Assembly: GCA_033032865.1 (NCBI GenBank)
Contig: JAWHQI010000503.1
Location: 868,001 to 932,000 of the forward strand
Length of the DNA: 64,000 nucleotides
Direction: 5' to 3'
From: Dactylorhiza incarnata
Taxonomy: Eukaryota; Streptophyta; Magnoliopsida; Asparagales; Orchidaceae
This document shows, one piece after another, positions 31,775 through 42,822 of this stretch. Below the pieces are notes generated by a model that was not told where the DNA came from, ran no database searches, and saw nothing but the letters and a program-made list of their open reading frames with translations. Position numbers and translations under genes: made by a program. How positions within the stretch are numbered: the stretch's first letter is position 1; each line of letters begins with the position of its first letter.

Positions 31775-32370
31775 GGTTTTTTATCTTTTCTCAATGCATG
31801 TAGCATTAGAAGGTTTCGGCATAAAATTAATATTTTGAAATTTGGGCTTAGCATTTCATCAAACACTTGAAAGACTTCAAAAAAAAAACATAAACTAAAA
31901 CTATTATCTATTAATTTATAGATGAAAACTTGCATTGAATGTTTTCCTAATCAACTACTATAATGTTATCAAAAAAGTATCACATCTCAAAAAATTAAGA
32001 AAATAAAAACAAGAAGAATAGGGTTGGAGTCGGAAAAAAGAGAACCAAAAATTAAGAAAAGAAAATACGAAGAAGTAGAAGAGGAGGTGGCCCTCTCGAT
32101 CTAAATTCAGAAAAATTAAAAGATGAAGAGGAGCAATTACCTGTGCGGCTGTGTGAACGACTGAGAGGGAGGCTGCTCTATCGATTGGAATCAGAAAATG
32201 AAAAGAAGAAGAGAGTAGGAGGAGGAGGTCCGAAGGAGTTACGGCTAAGAGGGAGGCGACCTGAATGAAGGGGGCACGATTTCAGAAAAAAATAACAGGC
32301 ATTTACAAGGCTAAAGCTAGAATGACAGCTTTAACTTTTTTTCTAAAAACCTGCTTTTCAACCATAGGAA
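31775..32370. other. Spacer between two DNA transposons
   Basis: AT-rich, with purine-rich gaagaagaggagg stretches after 32050. No gene seen. Confidence 0.5.
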
Positions 32371-32379
32371 CAACTACAG

Positions 32380-32450
32380 GGCAAAATTTTCTCTGCGCTC
32401 AACGCAGGAATTAATACTGCGAGAATAAATACCGTCGGGCCCATCTTATT
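32380..32450 (+). repeat. MULE left terminal inverted repeat
   Basis: About 71 bp complementary to 37468-37538, including the gcgctcaacgcaggaatt and tgcgagaataaatac blocks. Confidence 0.93.
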
Positions 32451-33004
32451 TCCTTGAGGCCCCACATCATTTTCTCCCTTCTCCTTCGCAAGTTCTTTAC
32501 AGCCGAACCTCCCGAAACCCGAAACCCTCCGAACCCTACCGCTCCGGCGCCATCCAACAACTCCGGCATAGAGCGCAGCCCGCCGCACACTCATGCTACG
32601 GCGAAACCCTACCGCTCCGGCGCAGTCCAACAACTCCGGCGTTCAGCATAGGCGGTCATCAGGGTCGAATACGTGATTTCTCCGGAGTGTTCAACCGTTC
32701 ATAGATCTCCCGTCAACGTTCGCTGTAGAAGAAGAGGGAGTATTCTAGTTCTACTTATTGGACAGACAAGGTAAATTTTATGAATTTAGTTTACCATTTC
32801 TACTTCTGAGATTATACAGATTGTTAGGTTTGCTTGATTTCTGTAGTAGTAATGTGTGGTTGTTTTTTCCTGTTATTTTAGGGCATTTGGTAGTTTTGAT
32901 TTAGGATTGTTAGGGTTCCTTGATTTAGGATAGTAGCAATGCCTTGTTGATTTAGCCCGGTACGTTAGGGCTATTTGAATTAGCGATACAGTTGTATCTG
33001 TATT

Positions 33005-33335
33005 TATTTTTAAAGTTGTATCTGTATTTGTTCTTAAAGTTGTATCTGTTTTTGTATCCTCATGTGTTGTTACAGTTGTAACTATTTTTCTTGTTACAGT
33101 TGTAACTATTTTTCTTCTTGCATTGGTAACTGTTTTTCTTGTTACAGTGGTAGTCATATTTGTTGTTACAGTTGGATCTGTATTTGTTGTTACAGTTGGA
33201 ACTGTATTTGTTGTTACAGTTGGAACTGTATTTGTTGTTATTATAGTTGTATATGTGTTGTTGTTACAGTTGGAACTGTATTTGTTGTTATTACAGTTGT
33301 ATCTGTGTCGTTGTTACAGTTGTATGTGTGTATTT
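33005..33335 (+). repeat. Degenerate tandem repeat upstream of the MULE accessory gene
   Basis: Repeats of about 24 bp (ttgttacagttggaactgta plus tttg), many copies with variation. Thr/Val-rich or Cys/Tyr-rich frames over it are artefacts. The recurring acagttg core also occurs in the right subterminal region (36530-37050). Confidence 0.8.
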
Positions 33336-33381
33336 GTTACAAAATGGTTTGTCAGATGTTTTATTGTTTTTGGTTATTCAG

Positions 33382-34952
33382 ATGCCCGGTAGCCAGTACC
33401 TTAGTTGTAGGTGTGCAGTGTCCACCTTCAAATCTAATGCAACTTCGTTACTGGAAGCACTTTCTGATGAGTCAAAGACAGCTCTTCAAGATGCGAATGT
33501 TCATCCACTATTCCAAATTCCGAATCTCTCACAGAATATACCGTTACTATATTTGCTTGTGCAGTGTTATAATGGTGACAAGAAATCCTTTTTATTAGGT
33601 AAATATTATGTGAGGTTTACTGTAAATGAGATAACGATGATTCTGGGTCTCCCAAATTGGGGTCGTGTTTTTAAGTTTGTCAGACTTCCTCTTTCTGGCT
33701 TAACTCACAAGGATGTTATCGAAGAAATGAGAGGTCTTGCTGGAGAGGCATGGTCACCGACATTGAAGTGTAGGAGGGTGGAAGCTTTAGTGAGATATCT
33801 GTTGGTGGTATTTTTTCCCATTGAAGAGCCTGAGGGTTCTAGTTTGCCTTCACAAATTTGGGGGGGGGGGGGGAGGGGTACAAGTTTTTCGAAAGTACAA
33901 TTGGCCTAAGGCCATACACAAATTCTTGCACTCGCAGCTGGTTGAGTTGAGTAGAATTAGTGCATTACGAGGAGGTTCTCGTTTGGGTTACTTGGAAGGA
34001 TGCTCGACCATATTACTGGTATTGGTGTGATTATATATTTAAATTGATTATATATTTAAATTGATTATAAAATACCATTCAGATTATTACTTATTGTGTA
34101 GGTTTGGTTGTATGAGCACACCAAATTTCACCTGGTTTGTGACGACGTTGCAAGGCCTCGAATTTGCCGCTGGACTGCAAAGTTGAATTATATTGCAAAG
34201 TATTGTTATGCTCTACAAAGAGAGCTTAGGATTCCAAAACAGGTGGGTTAAACCAATTTACTATGAAGTTCTCCACTTTAGATTTAACATATATTTTATA
34301 TTATTTTGTAGGTTAAAATTGAATTTGAGAATGTTTTAGAAAGTGAGAAGTTACTACTAGGGATGGATGATGAAGACCCCGATTTTGAGGCAGTCCAAAA
34401 AGGCCTAGAAAATTAAGTAATGAGGATTCAGACGTTGATAATGTATTCTATAATGTCGAGGAGGCGAGAAAAGAAAAGAAAAAGTTAAGGAAACTAGAGC
34501 AGAAGATGTTGAGAAAGGCTAGGAGGGAGCTTCAGAGTGAAAGAGGGAAGAGCAAGATAGAGGAGTTTGGAAAGGTTGAGTATTTGCACTTTGAAGAAGG
34601 TTTGAGAGGTTTGGAGAGCAGATTGTGTGGTTTTATCAAGGAGCAAGTTCGGAGTGAGGTTGACACACTGCGACAGGAAATTATGACTAATTTTAATTCT
34701 TTGGGGAAATTAGGTGAAGAAGGGTTTAGCAATATGTCATGTCAATGCACCCGAGAGAAGGAACCACGCCATCAATCACCCTCGCCACTATATTCGTCGC
34801 CCAACGTCACATTTGTTCCTAGCACCCAACTCACACCTACGAAATCACCAATTGAAGTTACTTTGTACACCTTCAAGATATGTGGACATAATATGCCTTT
34901 AGTTTCAAATCCTCTACAAGAACACTCTGCATCCATTGTGGATATGTTGTAG
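33382..34952 (+). pseudogene. MULE accessory gene: transposon-type GLPNxG domain plus coiled coil
   Basis: ATG at 33382 follows an acceptor-like ttattcag. Residues MPGSQYLSC to FTVNEITMILGLPNWG resemble the DUF1985/plant-mobile-type domains often carried by plant transposons. A run of 14 G at 33860-33873 shifts the frame; the coherent continuation is VQVFRKYNWPKAIHKFLHSQ in another frame. Introns end at 34101 (tgtgtag) and span 34243-34311 (GTGGGT to ttttgtag). The short exon 34102-34242 encodes VWLYEHTKFHLV and ARPRICRW. After another slip near 34410 a long Lys/Glu-rich coiled coil runs to the stop at 34952. Its last 180 bp are antisense to the transposase SWIM segment. Its function is not known. 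Confidence 0.65.
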
Positions 34953-37176
34953 TTCACAAACCATCGCTTATCTACTTCACCGCTCTCCCTTTCCTTTGTC
35001 ACATATGTTATATGAACTTCATCGTATCTCGTCTCATCAACCATACAAACTCCAATGGCTCATATTATGAAAGTTTTTTCAAAAATACCGAACATTTTTC
35101 GAGTGTACAACTTTAACAAATGTTTGAAGAGGGAACAGTTATTGTACTTTATGGTAACAACTCCATGCTTGCATCTAAAATCTTCTTCGTGCTCACCCCT
35201 CCTCCACGATAACACCAACTACTCCAAACCCAAAAAACACTCAACAAGTGAACTTGTCCCTTTCGAACTGCCATGCAAACAACTGTTAGCTGATTCGCTT
35301 CTTTGCGTTGACAAAATACCGAGATCTAAAATGTCTTTATTGTATACAGTAGACCACTTCTTCCTGATGTTATATAAATCTCCCAACCATTTGTTACCCT
35401 GCAGATTTCCTGTCGTTTCCATCTCATTCCAGCATCTTTCAAACTCGCCCTCACTATCACACTTGCTCATGCATTTGTAGAATAACGCCCGAACATTTTT
35501 GTTTTGGTTAAACAAAAGAACTTTTGAAGGAGCTTTCTTTGATATGTGCCATTGACATAGGCGATGGAGACTGCTAGTGAATACCCGCTGAATAGCTGAG
35601 GCCATGGCTTGATCTTGATCTGTGAAAATTGTAAGTGGTTGTTTACCACCAACAAATTTAAGAAATGTTTCAAACACCCAACAAAAATGAATCTGTAGTT
35701 CCTCAGCAATGAAATCCCCCCAACAAAAATATTCTGCCAATGATTGTTCACGGCGATGAAAGGCGCACATGCCAAGTTATATTTATTAAGTCTGTATGTT
35801 GTATCAAAAATAATAACGTCGTCATAACTATCATAATCTATTCTGCTATTTCCATCCATCCAAAAAAGCTGGTGAGCTTATCCAGTTCGTCTTTTCTCAC
35901 ATCATAGGAGAACATATTATTGTCCAATTGTCTCTCCTGATGTATTCTTCGCAAACTAGAGGCGTCACCACTATCGATTAGAGCTCTTATTTCTCGTTGA
36001 ACAAAATTGAAGGCATCGGTCTTACAAAATCCAATATTTTTAACACCCCCAGCTTCATCTGAAAGGAAGTTGTAAGCATCCACTGCTCTTATTCCGGCGC
36101 CTGTCATATTCTTCATTAGACTACCTTGCATCTGAGATATTTTGCGATTGGACCTCAATAAGTGCATCTCTTTCTCCATTGTGAGTGGATGATTGTGCTC
36201 CTCGACGAACCTCGTGTCTTTCCAATTCTTGCCATCTACATCTGCATGAAAACAAATGCAAGCAAGACATTCGGTACGCGTTCCTAATTTGTGGTACTTC
36301 TTCGGTGACACCTTTGTATCCTTCCAACCTGCTTTCACACAACTATATTCTCGTGCTTTAATAATTCTTGTGTGCGTCCAATACATTATGTGTTGTTTGC
36401 GAACACTGAATCCTTTAGTATGAGCATAATTACAATACATAGCGTAAGCCTCATCCTCCGAATGGACAATAGGGAAAACAACTGAGCTCTTTTGCACCTA
36501 AAGGAATAAAGAAAAATATTAAAGTCTGAATACAGTCTTACTTTACATGAATGATAAAGTAAATAAAAATACAGTTGAAATACACTTGAATACAATTGGA
36601 GTTATAAAAAAATACACACTCAGTACATGTTCAGTAAAACCTACACACAATAAATAAGAATTAATTAAGATTCAATTAACTAAGCAGAGCATTAGAAATA
36701 TCAACAAATGATTAGAAACAAAAGACTAAAACAAGGAATACAGTGGTAGTTTACAATGATAATAAAGTAAATGTACTGTTAAAATTTTATTACGATATAC
36801 AGTCAAAATACAGTTCAATACAGTTGGAGTTATGAATAAAAATGCACAATTAATGCAGTTCAATACTAAGTAGAACATTGGAAAACAAAACAAATGAGAC
36901 TAATTCAAGGAATAAAGTCTTTACTTACATTAATAATACAGTTACTGAACTGTTAAAATTATAATAAGAAATACAGTCAAAGTATAGTGGAAAATAGTTG
37001 GACTTATAAATAATAATACTCACTTAATACAGTTCAATACTATCTACAGACAGGAAACAATATGCTTCAGGAAACAATATGATTCAAGTCACTAAGTAGA
37101 ACATTGAAAATCACAACAAATGAATCGAAGGACTTACAGTGCCAACATTATCATCTACTTTGTCTGACGACATCAT
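34772..37176 (-). pseudogene. FAR1/MuDR-type MULE transposase, frameshifted
   Basis: Exon 1 (37176-37138) encodes MMSSDKVDDNVGT and ends at a GTAAGTC donor. The intron 37137-36498 ends in ctttag. Exon 2 carries the FAR1-type DNA-binding domain (EDEAYAMYCNYAHTKGFSVRK, then C, C, H and H ligands ending VEEHNHPL). After a slip near 35860 comes the catalytic core: VIIFDTTYRLNKYNL with the first Asp, then in a third frame FTDQDQAMASAI with the second Asp and LCQWH (the CxxH of MULE transposases). A SWIM zinc finger (CSCRGFETKGILCPHILKV, about 34920-34860) follows in another frame. At least three frame changes make it a pseudogene; gene order and motifs are otherwise complete. Confidence 0.85.
36530..37130 (-). 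repeat. Subterminal short repeats inside the transposase intron
   Basis: Degenerate units such as aatacagtt, gttggagttat and tcaatac recur about every 60-100 bp. This is the AT-rich intron region near the right end of the MULE, with no coding frame. Confidence 0.55.
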
Positions 37177-37467
37177 AAGGGTTAAGCAAGTATCTCCGTG
37201 GTCAAAAAACTAACAATGGAAGCAATACAAATAAATTAGATGAGTTAAATAAAAAGGCAATGGATGGACTTGGATGCATAACCAGCAGCGTGATCCAGTT
37301 CGGATGCATAACAGGGGCTCGCCGAGAACTAGGAAGGCGGAGCGGCAATTTCGCCGGAGCTTAAAGGGTTCGCCGGAGAGTAGGGGTTTCACCGGAGCTA
37401 AAGGGGTTCGCAGAAGAGCCTGGAGTGTTTCGTGCCCTAGCTGGGTTTCGGCGGGAAGGAAGGGAAG

Positions 37468-37538
37468 AAAATAAGGTGGGCCCGGGTATTTATTCTCGCA
37501 GTATGAATTCCTGCGTTGAGCGCAGAGAAAATTTTGCC
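37468..37538 (-). repeat. MULE right terminal inverted repeat
   Basis: Complement of the left repeat. It ends aaaattttgcc next to the target duplication. Confidence 0.93.
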
Positions 37539-37548
37539 ACAGCTACAG

Positions 37549-38242
37549 AGGCTAGGCTTTGATGGTATTTTCCCCAAAAATCACACTCGGGCACGTGCCC
37601 GGGTGTGCCTCCATTTAGTTCTGCATTTGCACGAGAGTGTTATTGAGCTTTCATCTGAGGTTTTTCGGTGTCGCAACGCGAGAGCGCATGGTTGGTACTT
37701 CTCTCCAATTGTCGTCTCTTTCAAGTGGTGGTGTGTGTGCCTCTTTTTAAAGATTTCAAGGGCGGAGTAGAACGAATTTCACCCTTATAATAATTTGACT
37801 GAAGAATCGTTTTACGTACCTCGGATCACAATTTTTATGGTCAGAACCCTTTACCCTTTGGGCTGATCAAGACAGACATGTAGGTTCGCCGAAGTAGCAA
37901 CGCCCGCCGACGCCTCGCCGGAAAAATGAAAGTGCTCAGAACTTGATTAAAATTTTAGGGAAGTCTGTTTTCTTCTCCACGAGTCAACAAGTGGGTACGA
38001 TTACTCGATCTCGGGTCTGGAGCTCCAACAATTGTCGGTAAAAGGGCAGTTTGGGTGAAATGGCCGTTCTGCCAAAACTTCACTAAAATCTTTAACGAAT
38101 AGTATATCTTGTAGCATTTTATGAGAACAATCCAGCGCCTATTTCAGATCGAAGTTTCGTTGTGCGGTTGAAAAGTTATGAGCTTCCAAAGTTTCCAAAA
38201 ACTCCTCCCAATTAATGGTCGTTTTGATGGTTTTGAGGGATT
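37549..38242. other. Repeat-derived spacer
   Basis: No gene. A segment near 37610-37660 (gcacgagagtgttattgagctttcatc) recurs at about 41450-41480, so the MULE landed in a dispersed repeat. The rest is unassigned. Confidence 0.4.
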
Positions 38243-38692
38243 GTTGGGAAAGTGCCTACAACTTTCCTGATTTGAAGAAATTCTCAGGATAAAGATAACT
38301 CACTTTGTATTTTATGATTATTTTTACATGATTGTGCTTTAGGTAATTTCATTCCATGTTATAAATGCTACATACTTACTTACAAATATGATAGGAGCAT
38401 TTGAAAATATCACAGTAGAAATCAAAGTTTTACCAAATAAAATGTCGACTAGACAAGGTTTAGACAAAGACAATTTGTCGTCGAGAGAAAGTCCTGGCAT
38501 GGACTTATATCGACTAGAAGCTTAAAGCAGTTAAGCCAAATTCGACTAGAAGCTCAACATCTAAAATATCGACGAGACAGTCTTCATGTCGACTAGACAG
38601 TGCAATATCGACGAGACACTATTCATGTCGACTAGACAATGCAAGATCAACCAGACAGTCTTCATATCGACTAGACAGTGCAATATCGACGA
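38243..38692 (+). repeat. LTR fragment with clustered TCGAC motifs
   Basis: Starts TGTTGGGAAAGTGCC, the style of the LTRs at 47649 and 53937. From 38440 it fills with tcgactagac/tatcgacgag motifs, including about three copies of a roughly 50-bp unit at 38570-38692. It is cut by the next LTR at 38693. Confidence 0.6.
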
Positions 38693-39500
38693 TGTTGGAA
38701 CCAAGAATCGGCTCAGCGAGGAGTTCGGACCCCAAAAAGGGGGGGGGGGGGTAGCAAGTACTTTCTTGGCCCGTGGAAGAACTTGACCAAAACTCAGAAC
38801 TAAGCACCAACCCTTGGCTGCAGCGCGGAGGTCCCACCACACACCCGAAAGATCTGAGAGCGCTTCCCCTTCCCAAGCCAAAGCTGAAGCTGAGCACCTT
38901 GGAGAACCTTGGAAGCTATCCAGGGTTGTCCAGAGGAGGAAGAAGCCTCGAAATTGGATGCCCTCCAAAGGTGCCCTTCAGGGTCTATATAAAGTTTTCT
39001 CAACTGGGTCTGCTAATAACGTAATTCCGTCTTTCTATTTTGTTAAGAGAACCCCAAAATGGTCTGTCAACAGACAAAATCTGATGTTCGAGATGGCTAT
39101 AGGAAGACAGGCCTGAATAAATATTAATAACATATTGCACCAAAATCCCGGGGGCTGACGAAGCCGGCGCTCGCCTCCCCCTTGCGACCTAGCTAGGCGA
39201 GCTCGAGCCTACTCCCGATCCGCTCCACGCAAGGCGGCGAGCTCCCGCCCGCCTCTCCCTCACGACCCGCTCGTTGCAAGGCGGCGAGGCCCCGCTTGCC
39301 TCGCCCTCGCGACCTGCTCGTCGCAAGGCATCGAGGTCCCGCTCGCCTTGACCTCGTGATCCACTCGTCGCAAGGCGGCGAGCCCACACGTGCCTCGCCC
39401 TCGCGATACGTGCATCGCAAGGCAGCGAGCCCCCACTCGCCTCGCCCGGATGCTGCGCATATATCCGAGTATCAATTTACCCCCTCGACGAACACAGGAT
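38693..39500. repeat. Gypsy LTR related to the LTR at 3583/10304
   Basis: Starts TGTTGGAACC, has a G run (38740-38750), and shares ggaggtcccaccacacacc and the agcaccttgga block with the LTR split by the copia element. The second half carries degenerate repeats of ctcgcctcgccctcgcgac and cgcaaggcggcgag (39170-39450). The far end is uncertain and no second LTR is visible, so the element is truncated. Confidence 0.6.
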
Positions 39501-39621
39501 TGCATATAATCTCCGCTCTTTGTGAGATTATCCTAAGCTCGTAAAGAAAAGTCCAACCCCTGGTGTTCGCCGATCGACTACTGACCTGACAAGTATCTTT
39601 TGGTGGGTCTCATCCCCAACG

Positions 39622-39630
39622 TTATAAATA
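39622..39630 (+). promoter_or_regulatory. Putative TATA box of an accessory gene
   Basis: ttataaata lies about 75 bp before the ATG at 39704. This suggests the accessory gene has its own promoter. Confidence 0.45.
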
Positions 39631-39703
39631 CCACCACTCACAGGTGATGGGGAACTTCTCAGCCCCTTCACTTTCTTTCGTCGTCGACTACTATAGCTAC
39701 AAA

Positions 39704-40919
39704 ATGCCTCTTTCAGAAGGATCCCAAGCTCACATAGATGCTGCGAGGACGAACAGACGGTCGTTCACCTTCGAGCTTGCGCCATGGATCAGCTAGTGGG
39801 CCCCTGCTCCTCCCCCAAATCCCAAGAAAGCGAAGATGGTTAAGCGCCACTCGGGGGAGGGTGGATCCTCTCTCCCAGATCCGCCACCAGACACCGGGCT
39901 CGCCTAGCAGGTATGCGAGCTGTTGGTTTTGATCTCCCCCGGAACAGTTTAAAATCATATTTTCTTGCTCGCAGAACAAGTCTCCAGAGGAAGAAGTCGC
40001 AGACGAGGACCTGGCGGGTGCTCTCCCTCAATCCTCTGGGAGGGCCAGTACTGCGGCTACGTACATGGACCTCGCAGACCTGCACGATTCCTCGCCACGG
40101 TCTGGTGAGCTACTCGCCTTTCTCCCAACAAACTGGCTTCCCTTGGCTATTGGCTTTCCCTCGTTGTCGCATCTTGTAGTCACCCTCCTCGCAACATCCG
40201 AAATACGCACCTCTCTACCCGGGTCGTCAACCCTACCTGATGCGGCCATCACGATCCCAGGATCTGGCCTTCTGGGCGCAAAGGGCACCGGCGGTTCGCT
40301 ACCTGCCACCTTCCGGATCGCCAGTAACGCGTCGCACCCCCTTGGCTTGGGGAAGTCTGTTATACTCACCTACACCGAGGCCTTCCAGGGACAGCCGAGA
40401 GGGGATTATTGCCTCGCCGGGTTGGCTAGCGCCTTAGCGATCATTGGGACCTCACCTTCGCTAGACTAATATAATTGCTTGCAGGTACCCGCGAGATCCC
40501 CCCTGTCAACCCTGGTTTTAAGGAAGAAGAGATCTCGTCCCCGCCTTCGCCAGACAAGATCGCCGACTTCTTGGGTGATCCCCGAGATCCCGAGGTGCTG
40601 AAGAGGCGGACAATCGAGGTGTTCCGAAAGTAGAGCCTCATGCTGCAGGACCTCTACAACCAGGCACGGGAGGAAAGGACATCCTCCGAGGACCGTCTTG
40701 CCTCCCTCGAGGATGACTACATGAGTCTTCTTGCCTAGCTGCTGCTGGAAACTCGCAGCGAGGCCACCTTCCCAGGGGTGCACCTTTCGCGGGCGGAGGA
40801 TCAGGTGCGCTTGCTACATCGTGAGCTTCGTGTCATTTGCGCTTACCACTATCCTCGCATGCTGCCGAGCTCGGGGGTGCAAGGCCGAGGCAGATGGAGA
40901 TGGATCCAATACTGACCCC
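39704..40919 (+). pseudogene. Intron-containing accessory gene remnant with coiled coil
   Basis: Exon A (39704 to about 39908) begins MPLSEGSQAHIDAARTNRRS and has two TAG stops. A GTATGC to tgctcgcag intron (39909-39974) precedes exon B (NKSPEEEVADEDLAGALPQS). After an intron ending ttgcttgcag (40485), exon C gives GTREIPPVNPGFKEEEISSP and PRDPEVLKRRTIEVFRK, then a TAG and a helical LQDLYNQAREERTSSEDRLA stretch to about 40919. Gene style (short exons, Pro/Glu-rich middle, coiled-coil end) matches the accessory gene at 23077-25490, although the sequences are not obviously alike. Which element owned it is unclear. Function unknown. Confidence 0.5.
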
Positions 40920-41484
40920 GCTCGCACTCGTACCCACTCGGCGACCTCTGAAAATGTATTTTATTTATTTAAATGCTTTCGTTAAACAACCCTGCGAACA
41001 ATCTTTCAATTATTAGTTTTGTATGTCTTGCCCGCGATGGGGCTTTCACCTGTATTCATTCGTGCTGTGTGATGTTATTGCTTGTGCCGCATTCGCTCGT
41101 TTTGACGTTCTCGCACGCAATTTGTAATGGGCTTGCCTTGCACGTCGCGTGCTTGCTTTGCTGCATTGTTGCAAGTGGGTGAGGAAAATGGGCTGGCTGG
41201 AGGCGTATCGAAATGAAATTTGCTAACCACACATTCGCCGCTTCAATTCCTTCCCGCCATTTTCATTTTTCTCTAAATAGGTCCCGTCCCCACGCCCAAC
41301 TACCGCATTTATCACTTGCCTTCTACTTCTTTCACTTTTGAGAATTTGCACCTTTCTTCTCATGCTCGCGGGCGCGTGGCATGCGGGAGCGGAGTGCATG
41401 AGGGTGTGCACCAGAGAGTTGTGCTTTGTTTGTGCGCTCAAAAGAGTGTTACACGAGTGTGTTATTGAGCTTTCATCAGAAGAC
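40920..41484. other. Remnant repeat DNA
   Basis: No gene. The 41371-41462 segment matches 21005-21098. The minus-strand frame 41223-41489 is not supported. Confidence 0.4.
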
Positions 41485-42822
41485 ACCAAGATTTTTATAG
41501 AGGTTCCCCAAAATGTGGGTACTCCCCTCTTCTACCACCTGGTAGGGATGCACCACTGTGCCTGAGTCTTTTGGTAAGGAGACTCTTAGAATCACTGATC
41601 TTTTAACAAGGAGATCATGAACCACCAGATCTTTTGATAAGGATATCTTGAACATCCAGATCTTTTGATTAGGAGAACTTGAACCACTGAATCCTTTGAA
41701 GAGGGATTAATAAAAATCTTTTATAGAAGGGAATTAGAAAGAGAAAGAAGAAGAGGAAGGGTGTAGGAATTCTTTTTTCAGAATTCTTATTATGGATGTA
41801 TGAAGAACAACTTCTTGTATCTTTTCACTAGATCTGCTCTTGATGAACTTCTGATTATGATGGTGATAATTTTGCAAAAGCTATGTTTGTCAGATCCTTC
41901 TATCTTCTTTTTGATTGAACTCTGGCTGCTATATGATTTTGTTGATGAGCAGCCTTGTTCTGTTCTGTTCATAGAGAGAAGGAGAGCAGAAGTTATTTCT
42001 TCTCTGTATTTTCTTCTATTAGGGTTCCTGTGAGATAGAGGGAGAAGAAGGAGACCCAATGGAACAGTATGTCGTTTGTGATGAACGCTCTGCCCTTCTC
42101 TTTCTTCTCTTGCCTTTTATTGTCCACCATCAGATTTGAATTTGTTTCCCTTTCTAGTGAGACCTGAAAAGCTACTCTGCTGTCGACCATCTATTTCTTT
42201 CCTTCTTTAATTCCCAACCCGTTCACCAACATTAAGCATGTTTCCAAGAAAGCATTTTGTCCTCTTTTAGTTTTTCTTTCTATTTGAGGCAATTAATGAG
42301 CCGTTGGAGAACAGTCTTGAGTGAGGTGGGCCATGAGAGAGGGTTCAAAATGACAGCTGAAAAGGTTTCCCTTTTCAGACTATATTCGAAGTAATGTCGA
42401 GTTCTCTTCCTCTTTTATCGACGCACCTTCGAGTTCTTGTAGGAGCAGCTTCGAATTCATCCTTGCTCTGATTGAACTCAGCTAGTCGATGTTGCGTCGA
42501 TACACAATCGACGTAACTGTCGAGTTGATGGCTTGGCTCTAAACTTCATTATCTGCGTCGAAATGAAGTCGACGTTGCGTCGACTTTGAATGGCTTCGAC
42601 AGATACTTCCTTCTGCTCTGAGTTGAAGTAGAAGCTGCGTCGACTTCTCAAGATACTTCGACAAGTCCATGACCTCTACGTTGATATCTATTCGACGTAA
42701 CGTCGACTTGAGTTACTTCGACAGAAGGGTGAACCACTTGGACTTCTAGTCAGATTAGCGTCGATAATAATTCAAAGTTTTGTCGAATTCTATTCGACGC
42801 AAATATTAACTTTGTCCAAATT
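41485..42822 (-). repeat. Truncated LTR related to the pol-less element at 47649
   Basis: In reverse complement it follows the 47649 LTR in order: ggggagtaccc/tttggggaacc, repeated ctgagtcttttg.taaggagactcttagaa, then, toward the right, a dense cluster of cgtcga motifs (42420-42800) like that at 47725-47960. The 3' end with the primer-site side is missing at 41485. Its short frames (41790-42190) are not genes. Confidence 0.7.

Larger units (their letters stand above)
32380..37538. mobile_element. Mutator-like element (MULE), 5159 bp
   Basis: Inverted repeats of about 71 bp: the left end 32380-32450 begins GGCAAAATTTTCTCTGCGCT, and the right end 37468-37538 is its complement with only a few differences. 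The flanking 10-mers acaactacag (32370-32379) and acagctacag (37539-37548) form a target duplication with one mismatch, in the size range known for MULEs. Inside are a FAR1/MuDR-type transposase gene (minus) and an accessory gene (plus) that converge. Both are broken by frameshifts, so the copy is probably not autonomous now. Confidence 0.93.

Noticed and set aside
32873..33157. Thr-rich minus frame and Cys/Tyr-rich plus frames near the MULE left end
   Set aside because: Translation of the 24-bp degenerate repeat.
41790..42190. Small open frames on both strands
   Set aside because: They lie within a degenerate LTR, have no motif, and matching frames are absent from the sister LTRs.
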